Part shown: in pieces, positions 14,834 to 22,609 of the stretch
Layout: each line of letters begins with the position of its first letter
Position numbering within the stretch: the first letter of the stretch is position 1
From: an uncultured Verrucomicrobiota bacterium
GTDB taxonomy: Bacteria > Verrucomicrobiota > Verrucomicrobiia > Limisphaerales > UBA9464
NCBI GenBank assembly: GCA_903939515.1
Contig: CAJAHH010000010.1
Span: 140,604-204,603 of the forward strand
Reading direction: 5' to 3'
Length of the DNA: 64,000 bases
Made by a program: the position numbers and the translations under genes
Notes under the pieces: model-generated
Database searches by the model: none
Told to the model about the DNA's origin: nothing
The model's input: the letters and a program-made list of their open reading frames with translations, nothing else

Positions 14834-15209
14834 GAACAAGGATAAAGGATGTCTCGAAATCGTAGTCCCATTCTGAGCCAAACTCCAAGCTCATACGGCG
14901 CTCCTACAGAATGTTCAAATTCCGTCGGGAGGCCGACACAACCGCACCTGGCCTGAGCCTTAAATACTTCGCCGCCCGGTTCCGTAGGTGCGAATGAGAC
15001 TGAGACGGGCAAGGCGTTTTCTCGAGATGGAATGGGGAGGGCAAGGTTTACTGAAATCTTGTGGGTAGCCCTCGCCTAATTTTTTAGGAAAAGAACCCAC
15101 GCCTTTAGAAAGCCCAACGGTTCATGGCCAATATCCGTGAGAACACGCACACGCTCCCAGAAAGACATTGCGTTCGGCCTCCGGGTTTTGGGTCATTGGC
15201 GGGGTGACT
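14834..15209. other. Divergent intergenic region between prepilin-like gene and rmuC
   Basis: These 376 bases should contain promoters for both directions. No gene is supported. A short palindrome CCTAATTTTTTAGG lies near 15075-15089. A good ribosome binding site for rmuC (GGGG, five bases before the ATG) ends the interval. Confidence 0.6.
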
Positions 15210-16775
15210 ATGGTCGAACGCATCATGACCCTGATTGTTGGGCTGCTACTGGGTTTGGCGATCGGCTGGATCCTCAAAGGTCTGCGTCGGGAACCCTCGA
15301 CGATGGCCGCCTCCGCCTTGGAGGAAGAACTGCGCCAGCAGGCCCTCCGGCGAGAGAGCGAGGCCAACGAGTGGCAGACCCGATCCGCCAACGCTCAGGC
15401 TGCGGCCGCCGCGGCAGAAGCCTCTCGGGACGGCGCGCGCCGGGAGGCGTCCCAAGCCATCGAGGCACATCGTGAAAAAGACACCGAGGCGAACTCACTT
15501 CGCCTTGAATTGGCCCAGACCCAAAGTCGCCTGGCCACGGCCACCGCAGAAAGCGCTGCAGCCCGAGCCAGCATCCTTGAGCAGCAGCGGGTCCATGAAG
15601 AATCTGAGCGCAGCCTCAAAGAAACCCATGGGCAATGGGTGACGGAATTGCGGTCTTCGCAGGAGAAGTCGCTGACGGATCTTAAGCAAAGCTTTGCCGG
15701 ACTGAGCGCGGAAGCGCTCAAGCAGAACGGACCAGAATTCCTGCGTCTGGCCAATGAGACGTTCACCCGCTTCCAGGAGTCGGCCAAGGGGGACTTGTCC
15801 TTGCGCGAACAGCGCATCGAGTCGCTGGTCAAACCGCTGGAGGATCAACTCAAGGCCTACCAGGCTCGGCTCCAGCAAAGCGATTCCCTTCAATCGACCG
15901 CCCTCGGAGAAGTCCGACGGCAAGTCGAAGAGCTTTCGACCCACAGTCAGACCCTTTCCAGCGAGACCCACCGTCTCCGCGCAGTGCTCTCCTCTAATCA
16001 AGCCCGGGGGCGGTGGGGTGAAGAAACCTTGCGCCGCGTCGTGGAGGCCTCCGGCATGAGTGCCCACTGCGATTTCGTGGAACAAGTGCGCGAGGGGGAT
16101 TCTAAACCCGACCTCATTGTCCGACTGCCCGGCGAGCGGGTGATCATTGTGGATTCCAAGGTCCCGGATTTGGAGTTTCTCGCGGCCGTCGATTCGGAGG
16201 AAGAGGGACGGCGCAACGCCGCACTGGCCGAGCACGCCGCCAAGATGAAATCCACTATCAAGGCGTTGGCCGACCGAGATTATCCGGCTCAGTTCAACAA
16301 CGCGCTGGACCATGTGGTGCTCTTCGTCCCGGCGGAATCTCTCTTCAGCGCCGCACTCGAGGGCGATCGGGATCTCATTGTCTGGGCCGCCGAACGACAC
16401 ATCCTCTTGGCCACTCCCGCTTCACTCATCGCCCTACTGCGGAGCGTTGCGGTGAGCTGGCAGGCGCATGAACAGTCTCAGAACGCCCAGCAAATCGCCG
16501 AGGCGGCGCAAACGCTTTACGAACGGGTCAACCGCTTCGTGGAGCATTTCGAGCGGATTCGCGACGGGTTAAGCAAGGCCACTAAGGCCTATGATGACGC
16601 CGTGGGTAGCTACGAACGGATGGTCCGACCCAGTGGTGAACGCCTAGCCAGACTGGGCGGAGGCGTCGACAGCCGGACGCTCCCGGAGATCCAAACCCTC
16701 GATACCTCGCTGAGGCAGGCCCCAGAAAATCGGCTCCCCCTTGCACCGTCCAAGGAATTGGGCCCGACCGTGTGA
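15210..16775 (+). CDS. rmuC: DNA recombination protein RmuC
   Basis: RmuC limits rearrangements at inverted repeats and has a restriction-endonuclease-like fold in its conserved domain. The 521-residue protein starts at an ATG with GGGG five bases upstream. It opens with a membrane helix (IMTLIVGLLLGLAIGWILKG), continues with a long Ala/Glu/Arg-rich coiled coil (about 35-250), and has the RmuC domain (about 255-480) with RGRWGEETLRRVVEASGM, PDLIVRLPGERVIIVDSKVP and NALDHVVLFVPAE. Membrane-anchored in the cytoplasm by prediction. Convergent with the BlaR1-like gene, 20 bases away. Confidence 0.93.
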   Translation: MVERIMTLIVGLLLGLAIGWILKGLRREPSTMAASALEEELRQQALRRESEANEWQTRSANAQAAAAAAEASRDGARREASQAIEAHREKDTEANSLRLELAQTQSRLATATAESAAARASILEQQRVHEESERSLKETHGQWVTELRSSQEKSLTDLKQSFAGLSAEALKQNGPEFLRLANETFTRFQESAKGDLSLREQRIESLVKPLEDQLKAYQARLQQSDSLQSTALGEVRRQVEELSTHSQTLSSETHRLRAVLSSNQARGRWGEETLRRVVEASGMSAHCDFVEQVREGDSKPDLIVRLPGERVIIVDSKVPDLEFLAAVDSEEEGRRNAALAEHAAKMKSTIKALADRDYPAQFNNALDHVVLFVPAESLFSAALEGDRDLIVWAAERHILLATPASLIALLRSVAVSWQAHEQSQNAQQIAEAAQTLYERVNRFVEHFERIRDGLSKATKAYDDAVGSYERMVRPSGERLARLGGGVDSRTLPEIQTLDTSLRQAPENRLPLAPSKELGPTV

Positions 16776-16795
16776 GTGCTTGGGGTTGGCGCGAC

Positions 16796-17827
16796 TCAGA
16801 CCGTCGGCAACCTCAGCTGCAAAGACAACAGTCCGAGGACAGCCTCTGTCTTCAGCAACCAGACCCGACGTGGCGGCAAGGGCTCTTGATCGGTCAATCC
16901 CAATAGAGCAACAACCCCCAGAGTGCAGGCTCCGACAATCCATGTCCGCCGCCCGGTCCGAAACCGAGCGATGGCCTGAATGCGATGGACCAAGGATCGT
17001 GGGGCCGCCGAGGGGTCTCCCTGCCACGCGACAGCGACTCGATCGGTTTCCAAGCCTGAGGCTCTCTCCAAGCACTTCAGAAGGACCTGCCCGTACAACA
17101 CTTTGCTGACACGGTCCGCCGACAATGCGTGAACGTCACACGCTTCTTCGCGATCTTCACGCCATCGCTGCAGAATCCAGCCCACCACCGGGTTGAACCA
17201 ATGCACGGTTCGCACCGTTTCCAGCAGCACGTTCAGCCAAAGGTCGCGACGACGGAGATGGGCTATCTCATGGAGAAATATCAGACGAATCTCCTTCTGG
17301 GAAAACTGCTCCCCTAGGTTGGGAGGCACCAGCAGGCACGGCTGGATTAATCCCGCCAGACACGGACCCCCCACTTCCTGGGATTGCCGGATGGGAACCC
17401 GGCGCATGGATATCGGCTCTTCCCGGATGGCCTCATTCCAAAGGTCCACCAAACTCGATTGTGCGGACTGCGAGCGAGCGATCCTTTGTTGAAGCCGCGT
17501 CCAATCCGACATCACCCAAGCAACTCGGACGACCATGCCTGCGGCCCATGCCGCGAGGCACCAACGCCATCCGTCGATAGGAAAAGACCCAGCAGTAATC
17601 GTTGGAAACAACGGAGCGGTGACATTAAAGAGGCTCACCGGAGAAGGGATTTCCCAGGGCCACACCAACCGCGCCAACACCAAACCGCTCAGGATTAACC
17701 GCCAATCGGGTGAAAGGTGCCGCCGAAGCAACCGTCGCACTCCAAGCACGAAAATTCCCAGCACTGCCGCATTGGCGGAACCGCTTATCAAATCCCACCC
17801 CAGATTACGAATAACCTCCGGACTCAT
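16796..17827 (-). CDS. BlaR1/MecR1-like M56 membrane metallopeptidase
   Basis: A 343-residue integral membrane zinc protease. Several hydrophobic segments (about 15-32, 40-60, 88-106) precede the cytoplasmic gluzincin site HEIAH (His186, Glu187, His190), with the third ligand in DREEACDVHAL. A further membrane segment lies near 298-315. In BlaR1 a C-terminal penicillin-binding sensor follows; here the protein stops soon after that helix, so the extracellular sensor is missing. The protein is presumably activated by another signal and cleaves the adjacent BlaI-like repressor. Translated from the transcript of that repressor, with a 43-base gap. Confidence 0.88.
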   Translation of the reverse strand: MSPEVIRNLGWDLISGSANAAVLGIFVLGVRRLLRRHLSPDWRLILSGLVLARLVWPWEIPSPVSLFNVTAPLFPTITAGSFPIDGWRWCLAAWAAGMVVRVAWVMSDWTRLQQRIARSQSAQSSLVDLWNEAIREEPISMRRVPIRQSQEVGGPCLAGLIQPCLLVPPNLGEQFSQKEIRLIFLHEIAHLRRRDLWLNVLLETVRTVHWFNPVVGWILQRWREDREEACDVHALSADRVSKVLYGQVLLKCLERASGLETDRVAVAWQGDPSAAPRSLVHRIQAIARFRTGRRTWIVGACTLGVVALLGLTDQEPLPPRRVWLLKTEAVLGLLSLQLRLPTV

Positions 17828-17870
17828 GTCAGAACGTCTCTGACATAGCAGGTTGCTTGCCTAGCTTCGC

Positions 17871-18248
17871 TTACTCGGAGGTTTCGGATTCCAGAATCCG
17901 ACGCAACTCGCTGATCTGAGCCTTGGAGAGCTTTCGGCTCTCAACATAGTGAGCCATCATCCCGGGGAGGGATCCGCCAAAGACGCGGTCTAGAAAGGAT
18001 CGTGTGGCTGCCGAGACGCACTCTGCTTCGGACACCTTTGCGCTGTAGTGATAAATCCGACCAATGGATTCGTAGCTCAAGGCGTCCTTGCGAACGAGTC
18101 GATTGAGCAAGGTCTTGGCGGTGACCGCCATCCAGGTGGGATCCTCCTTTTGGAGTTGGAAAATCACATCCGCGGAGGTCACCGGATGTCGTTTCCAGAC
18201 AATCCGCATGATCTCCCATTCCGTCTCTGATATACGGGGTAAGGGCAT
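17871..18248 (-). CDS. BlaI/MecI-family transcriptional repressor
   Basis: A 125-residue winged-helix repressor of the BlaI/MecI/CopY group. From the ATG at 18248, with GGAG five bases upstream, it reads MPLPRISETEWEIMRIVW, then the recognition region SADVIFQLQ...VTAKTLLNRLVRKDAL, and a C-terminal dimerisation part. It probably represses its own operon with the downstream BlaR1-like protease, which would inactivate it by cleavage. A TTGACA hexamer on the minus strand at 18312-18317 may belong to the promoter. No regulated beta-lactamase gene is adjacent; many such pairs in this phylum control unrelated genes. No clear TACA-N-TGTA operator was found. Confidence 0.9.
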   Translation of the reverse strand: MPLPRISETEWEIMRIVWKRHPVTSADVIFQLQKEDPTWMAVTAKTLLNRLVRKDALSYESIGRIYHYSAKVSEAECVSAATRSFLDRVFGGSLPGMMAHYVESRKLSKAQISELRRILESETSE

Positions 18249-18411
18249 GACGTCTCCATCAAACGGTAACGAGGGGCTGAATGACCCATCGCTACTGCCG
18301 TGCCCAACCATTGTCAATCGGGGGTTCCCGATATTTCACCTAGAAGATCCAAGGCGGCCAGACGCTCTTAGAACTAGGGTGCAGATTACCCAAGAAAACC
18401 TCCAAACCGAT

Positions 18412-18972
18412 TCAAACCGTCATGATTTCCTTCTCCTTGATCGCCAAATGCTGATCCACCTTGGCGATGAAGGAATCGGTTAATTTCTGAACATCGGCTT
18501 CAGCGGTCTTGATCGCGTCCTCCGAGACACCGCCGTCGTTCTTGGTCTTCTTCAACGCCTCGATCGCCTGACGGCGTTCATTGCGGACGGCAACGCGCCC
18601 TTCCTCAGCGATGCGCTTACAAATCTTAACGAACTCCTGACGGCGCTCAGAGCTCAAATCCGGCAGCACGATGCGAATGAAGCGACCCTGCGAAGCAGGA
18701 TTGAGTCCCAGGCCTGAGGCTTGGATCCCCTTTTCGACGGCCTTCATGGTGGACTGGTCGAAGGGTTGTACCATCAGCATTCGGGCCTCGGGCGCCGTGA
18801 TGGTGGCCAACTCCTTCAGTCGCATGTTGGAGCCGTAGGCTTCCACCATCACATTCTCAATGAGGGAGGGGGTCGCCTTGCCGGTGCGAACCCCGGAAAA
18901 CTGGTTCAGGACGTGGTCTTCAGACTTCAGCATCCTCTCCTCGGTATCAAAGATCACTTCATCGATGGTCAT
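18412..18972 (-). CDS. frr: Ribosome recycling factor
   Basis: Splits the post-termination ribosome together with EF-G. The ATG at 18972 gives a 186-residue protein of standard length, opening MTIDEVIFDTEERMLKSEDH, with the conserved LNQFSGVRTGKATPSLIENV, VQPFDQSTMKAVEKGIQASGL and the C-terminal three-helix bundle (RRQAIEALKKTKNDGGVSED). The upstream part of the open frame overlaps pyrH and is not coding. It follows pyrH by 52 bases; pyrH-frr is a conserved pair in bacteria. Confidence 0.97.
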   Translation of the reverse strand: MTIDEVIFDTEERMLKSEDHVLNQFSGVRTGKATPSLIENVMVEAYGSNMRLKELATITAPEARMLMVQPFDQSTMKAVEKGIQASGLGLNPASQGRFIRIVLPDLSSERRQEFVKICKRIAEEGRVAVRNERRQAIEALKKTKNDGGVSEDAIKTAEADVQKLTDSFIAKVDQHLAIKEKEIMTV

Positions 18973-19024
18973 GGTGATTGTTTGTGGGTTTTGGTCGTTG
19001 TTGAAAATTGAGGCTCGGTGCTCT

Positions 19025-19774
19025 TCAGGCCACCACTTGGGTGCCCACCTTCTTGCCGAGCACCACATTGCGCAGATTGTGGGGTTTGAAGAAATCAAAC
19101 ACGACAATGGGCATCTTATTATCCATGCAAAGAGCGAAGGCAGAGGCGTCCATGACCTTCAATTGTTTCTCAAGGGCCGTGGTGTAGCTGACTTGATCGT
19201 AGCGTTTTGCGTCGGCGTGCTTCTTGGGGTCTTTGTCGTAGATGCCATCGACCTTGGTGGCCTTCAACACCACTTCGGCTCCGATCTCATTGGCTCGCAA
19301 CGCAGCAGCCGTATCGGTCGAAAAGTAAGGATTGCCGGTCCCTGCCGCGAAGATGACCACGCGACCCTTCTCTAGGTGACGCACGGCCCGGCGCCGAATG
19401 AAGGGCTCGGCAATTTGAGTCATGTTGATGGCGCTTTGGACGCGGGTCGCAACGCCCTGCTTCTCGAGCGCGTCCTGGAGAGCCAAGGCGTTAATGACCG
19501 TAGCCAGCATGCCCATGTAGTCACCCGTGGCCCGCTCAATACCCTTCTCGCTTCCCTGAAGGCCTCTAAAGATATTGCCGCCGCCGACCACGATCACCAC
19601 TTCGACACCCAGTTTCTGGACCTCGGCGACCTGGCAAGCCATGTCGTGCACGGCCTCCGGGTTGATGCCCTGTCCCTCGACGCCTCCGAGTGCCTCACCG
19701 CTAAGTTTTAGGAGGATTCGGCGGTAACGCGGTTGTGATGCTACTGCAGGTTTCTTCATCGGCGCAGTGTTCAT
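19025..19774 (-). CDS. pyrH: UMP kinase
   Basis: Phosphorylates UMP to UDP in pyrimidine nucleotide synthesis; hexameric, allosteric, of the amino acid kinase fold. The 249-residue sequence has [40 protein letters not shown], and [17 protein letters not shown] with [16 protein letters not shown], all diagnostic. Either Met1 (19774) or Met6 could be the start; the N-terminal extension is short. Lies between dprA and frr in one orientation; rpsB and tsf, common neighbours elsewhere, are absent. Confidence 0.97.
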   Translation of the reverse strand: MNTAPMKKPAVASQPRYRRILLKLSGEALGGVEGQGINPEAVHDMACQVAEVQKLGVEVVIVVGGGNIFRGLQGSEKGIERATGDYMGMLATVINALALQDALEKQGVATRVQSAINMTQIAEPFIRRRAVRHLEKGRVVIFAAGTGNPYFSTDTAAALRANEIGAEVVLKATKVDGIYDKDPKKHADAKRYDQVSYTTALEKQLKVMDASAFALCMDNKMPIVVFDFFKPHNLRNVVLGKKVGTQVVA

Positions 19775-19833
19775 ATCAGCCAGACGATCCCGTCGTCAAC
19801 GAGGTGGCACCCCGGTCGGCGGTAATCCCCAGG

Positions 19834-20952
19834 TCAATTCTCTGATGAAACCCGCTCGAACCGTCGCCCTGGGAACTGACGAACTAGTCGTTTGAGCTCG
19901 AGGCTGAACAGGGCGACCTGAACCGCACTGGGAGGCAACCCCGACCCGCGGATAATTGGATCTACCTCCAAAGTTTCCCGGCCGAGAGCATCCCACACGG
20001 CCTGCTCCGCCGCGTTCAGGGTGATGGACGGAAACTCCGGCTGCCCAGCTGAGACCTCAGGGCGATTGGATCCCGGGAATCGGTATTCAAACTCGCTGAG
20101 TATGTCCTCGATGCCCTCACAGAGCTTGGCTCCTTTCTTGATCAAATCATGACACCCCTTGCTGCGCGGGCTGTCGATCCGGCCCGGCACCGCGAAGACC
20201 TGTCGACCGTAGTCATTGGCCAAATTAGCGGTAATTAGAGCTCCGCTGGACAAACTGGCCTCGACCACCACCGTGCCGAGGCTCATGCCAGCCACGATCC
20301 GGTTTCGGGCAGGAAAGGTGCCGCGGTCGGCGGAACGTCCGAAGGGAAACTGGGTCACCAAGGCTCCGCGCTCGGCGATGCGTTCGAACAATTCGCCGTT
20401 CTCGGAGGGATAGACCCGATCAATTCCTGTACCCAACACGGCAATGGTTCGGCCATGGGCGCTCAAGGCGCCTTGATGGGCTGCTGTGTCGGCTCCGCGT
20501 GCCCCTCCGCTAATGACGCTGACCCCAGTGTAGGCCAGTTGGTAGCCCAACTTCCGAGCCACCTCCATGCCGTAGGAGGTCGTCAAACGAGATCCCACGA
20601 TCGCTACCCCTTGCATGTCTTCCGGGGTCAACTTCCCCTTCACATAGAGCACTGTAGGCGGATCATAGATTTGCTTGAGGAGCGCCGGATACTCAGGTTC
20701 GGTAAACCCCAGCACCGTCACCCCGGACTCCTGGATCCGGCGCAGTTCGCCTGCCAAATCCACCTCAGACTCCCAACGGGCGATGCTGGAGGCCATTGGA
20801 CCACTGATGCCGGGCACCCGTTCCAACTCGCCCTGCGAGGCCCTGAGCACTGCCGTGGGATCGCCTCCAAAATAATCAAGCAAATGGCGGGTGCGAATCG
20901 GGCCGACACCCGAGATAAGGTTCAGGGCCACAAGGGCCTCAATAGTTTCCAT
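19834..20952 (-). CDS. dprA: DNA processing protein DprA
   Basis: Loads RecA on incoming single-stranded DNA in natural transformation and protects it. The 372-residue protein has an N-terminal helix-hairpin-helix part (ISGVGPIRTRHLL), the Rossmann-like DprA core (GVAIVGSRLTTSYGMEVARKLG, SGGARGADTAAHQGAL, GIDRVYPSEN, and NRIVAGMS), and a C-terminal winged helix (about 305-365). The presence of dprA alone does not prove competence. The start codon lies 119 bases from the divergent gatA. Confidence 0.95.
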   Translation of the reverse strand: METIEALVALNLISGVGPIRTRHLLDYFGGDPTAVLRASQGELERVPGISGPMASSIARWESEVDLAGELRRIQESGVTVLGFTEPEYPALLKQIYDPPTVLYVKGKLTPEDMQGVAIVGSRLTTSYGMEVARKLGYQLAYTGVSVISGGARGADTAAHQGALSAHGRTIAVLGTGIDRVYPSENGELFERIAERGALVTQFPFGRSADRGTFPARNRIVAGMSLGTVVVEASLSSGALITANLANDYGRQVFAVPGRIDSPRSKGCHDLIKKGAKLCEGIEDILSEFEYRFPGSNRPEVSAGQPEFPSITLNAAEQAVWDALGRETLEVDPIIRGSGLPPSAVQVALFSLELKRLVRQFPGRRFERVSSEN

Positions 20953-21071
20953 TGGGAAGACACTTCAAGTTTCTCCCAGCTAATTCGTTGCACGGCTCCG
21001 CTTTCTTTCAGACTTGGTGCCCCTTTGCGCTTTCGCATGGGGCCGATCGCTTGTTCCATTCGGAACCGACG

Positions 21072-22541
21072 ATGCTTCACCGAATCACCGTTTCTGAACT
21101 TGCCCACCGCATCCACCAAGGAGAGGTGTCCTCCCGCGAAGCCACTCAGGCCTGCCTCGACCAAATCGGTCGGGTCGATGGCCAGGTTAAGGCCTACCTG
21201 AACTACGATGCGGCCGACGCACTAGCACAGGCCGATGCCGCCGACCAACTGCGCGCATCGGGTTCGGCGACCCCGTCTGAGCACCCGCTGCTGGGGGTGC
21301 CGATCAGCCTTAAAGATGTGATTGCCCAAAGAGGGCAGCCCATGACCTGCGGTTCGCGCATCCTGGGAAACTTCGTCTCCCCCTACGACGCCACGGTGGT
21401 GAAACGCCTGAAGCAGGCAGGTGCGGTGGTCTTCGGGCGACTCAATTTGGATGAGTTCGCCATGGGTAGTTCCACGGAAAACTCGGCGTTCTTCACCACT
21501 CTTAACCCCTGGGATACCACACGAATTCCGGGAGGTTCCTCCGGGGGCTGCGCCGCCAGTGTTGCGGCCCACGAGTGTTTCGCCAGTGTTGGATCGGACA
21601 CCGGGGGATCTATCCGTCAACCCGCAGCCCTCTGCGGCGTGGTCGGTATAAAGCCCACCTACGGTCGCGTTTCGCGCTATGGCCTAACAGCCTTCGCGAG
21701 CTCCCTCGACCAAATCGGACCGTTCACCAAAGATGTCACGGATGCGGCACTGATGACTCAGGTCCTCAGTGGTCATGACCCCATGGATTCCACCTCCATG
21801 CAGGAACCCGTCCCCGATTATCGCGCAGCCTTCTCAGGCTCATTGAAGGGCCTTCGGATCGGCCTGCCCAAAGAATACATGATCGGCGGCATGCACCCCG
21901 AAGTAGAGGCATCGGTGCGTGCGGCTGTCCACCAACTGGAGTCGCTCGGGGCCGAGATCGTCGAAGTCTCCCTGCCTCACACGGAATACGCGGCTGCGAC
22001 CTACTACATTATTGCTCCGGCCGAGGCCTCGGCCAACTTGGCGCGCTTCGATGGCGTCCGCTACGGAGCTCGAGTAGATGGCTCTACTCCCATGGAGCTC
22101 AACAGCCGCACTCGCGGTCAGGGCTTCGGACCCGAGGTGAAGCGCCGCATCATGCTCGGCACCTACGTGCTCAGCAGTGGCTACTACGACGCCTATTACA
22201 TCCGGGCTCAGAAGGTGCGCACCCTAATCCGCAACGACTTCCTGGACGTGTTCCAGAAGGTCGATGCCTTGGTCACTCCGACCACGCCCGCCCCGGCCTT
22301 CAAGGTGGGAGAAAAATCCAATGACCCGTTGCAAATGTACCTGTGCGACGTGTTCACCATTTCCTGCAATCTGGCAGGTATTTGCGGATTGAGCCTGCCC
22401 TGCGGATTTGCCTCGGATCCAAAACTACCCATCGGACTGCAATTGCTGGGCAAGCCCTTCGGCGAATCCACCTTGTTCCGCATCGCCCACGCCTACGAAC
22501 AAAGCACTCCGTGGCATCGAGAGTTGTCCCCGTTAGCCTAA
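21072..22541 (+). CDS. gatA: Aspartyl/glutamyl-tRNA(Asn/Gln) amidotransferase subunit A
   Basis: Amidase subunit of GatCAB, which converts Glu-tRNA(Gln) and/or Asp-tRNA(Asn) to the amidated forms by hydrolysing glutamine. The 489-residue protein starts at the ATG at 21072 (MLHRITVSELAHRIHQGEVS). The amidase-signature triad is intact: Lys81 (ISLKDV), Ser156 (GGSSGG) and Ser180 (DTGGSIRQPA). The C-terminus contains the expected CDVFTISCNLAGICGLSLPCG and GLQLLGKPFGE. gatB and gatC are not adjacent downstream, where uvrA is convergent; gatC is not upstream either, so the subunits are encoded apart. Confidence 0.97.
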   Translation: MLHRITVSELAHRIHQGEVSSREATQACLDQIGRVDGQVKAYLNYDAADALAQADAADQLRASGSATPSEHPLLGVPISLKDVIAQRGQPMTCGSRILGNFVSPYDATVVKRLKQAGAVVFGRLNLDEFAMGSSTENSAFFTTLNPWDTTRIPGGSSGGCAASVAAHECFASVGSDTGGSIRQPAALCGVVGIKPTYGRVSRYGLTAFASSLDQIGPFTKDVTDAALMTQVLSGHDPMDSTSMQEPVPDYRAAFSGSLKGLRIGLPKEYMIGGMHPEVEASVRAAVHQLESLGAEIVEVSLPHTEYAAATYYIIAPAEASANLARFDGVRYGARVDGSTPMELNSRTRGQGFGPEVKRRIMLGTYVLSSGYYDAYYIRAQKVRTLIRNDFLDVFQKVDALVTPTTPAPAFKVGEKSNDPLQMYLCDVFTISCNLAGICGLSLPCGFASDPKLPIGLQLLGKPFGESTLFRIAHAYEQSTPWHRELSPLA

Positions 22542-22555
22542 CTGTCCCGCGGTCA

Positions 22556-22585
22556 GCCGGAAGTTTTGGACAGAACACTTCCGGC
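22556..22585. terminator. Hairpin between convergent gatA and uvrA
   Basis: GCCGGAAGT and ACTTCCGGC form a 9-bp stem with a 12-base loop midway between the two convergent stop codons. There is no strong T run on either side, so the terminator role is inferred mostly from position. Confidence 0.45.
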
Positions 22586-22609
22586 ACTCCTCCTATTCCA
22601 GACAAACTC

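Noticed and set aside
18312..18317. TTGACA as a confirmed promoter of the BlaI gene
   Set aside because: The -10 region at the right distance is poor, so it is only mentioned in the gene entry.
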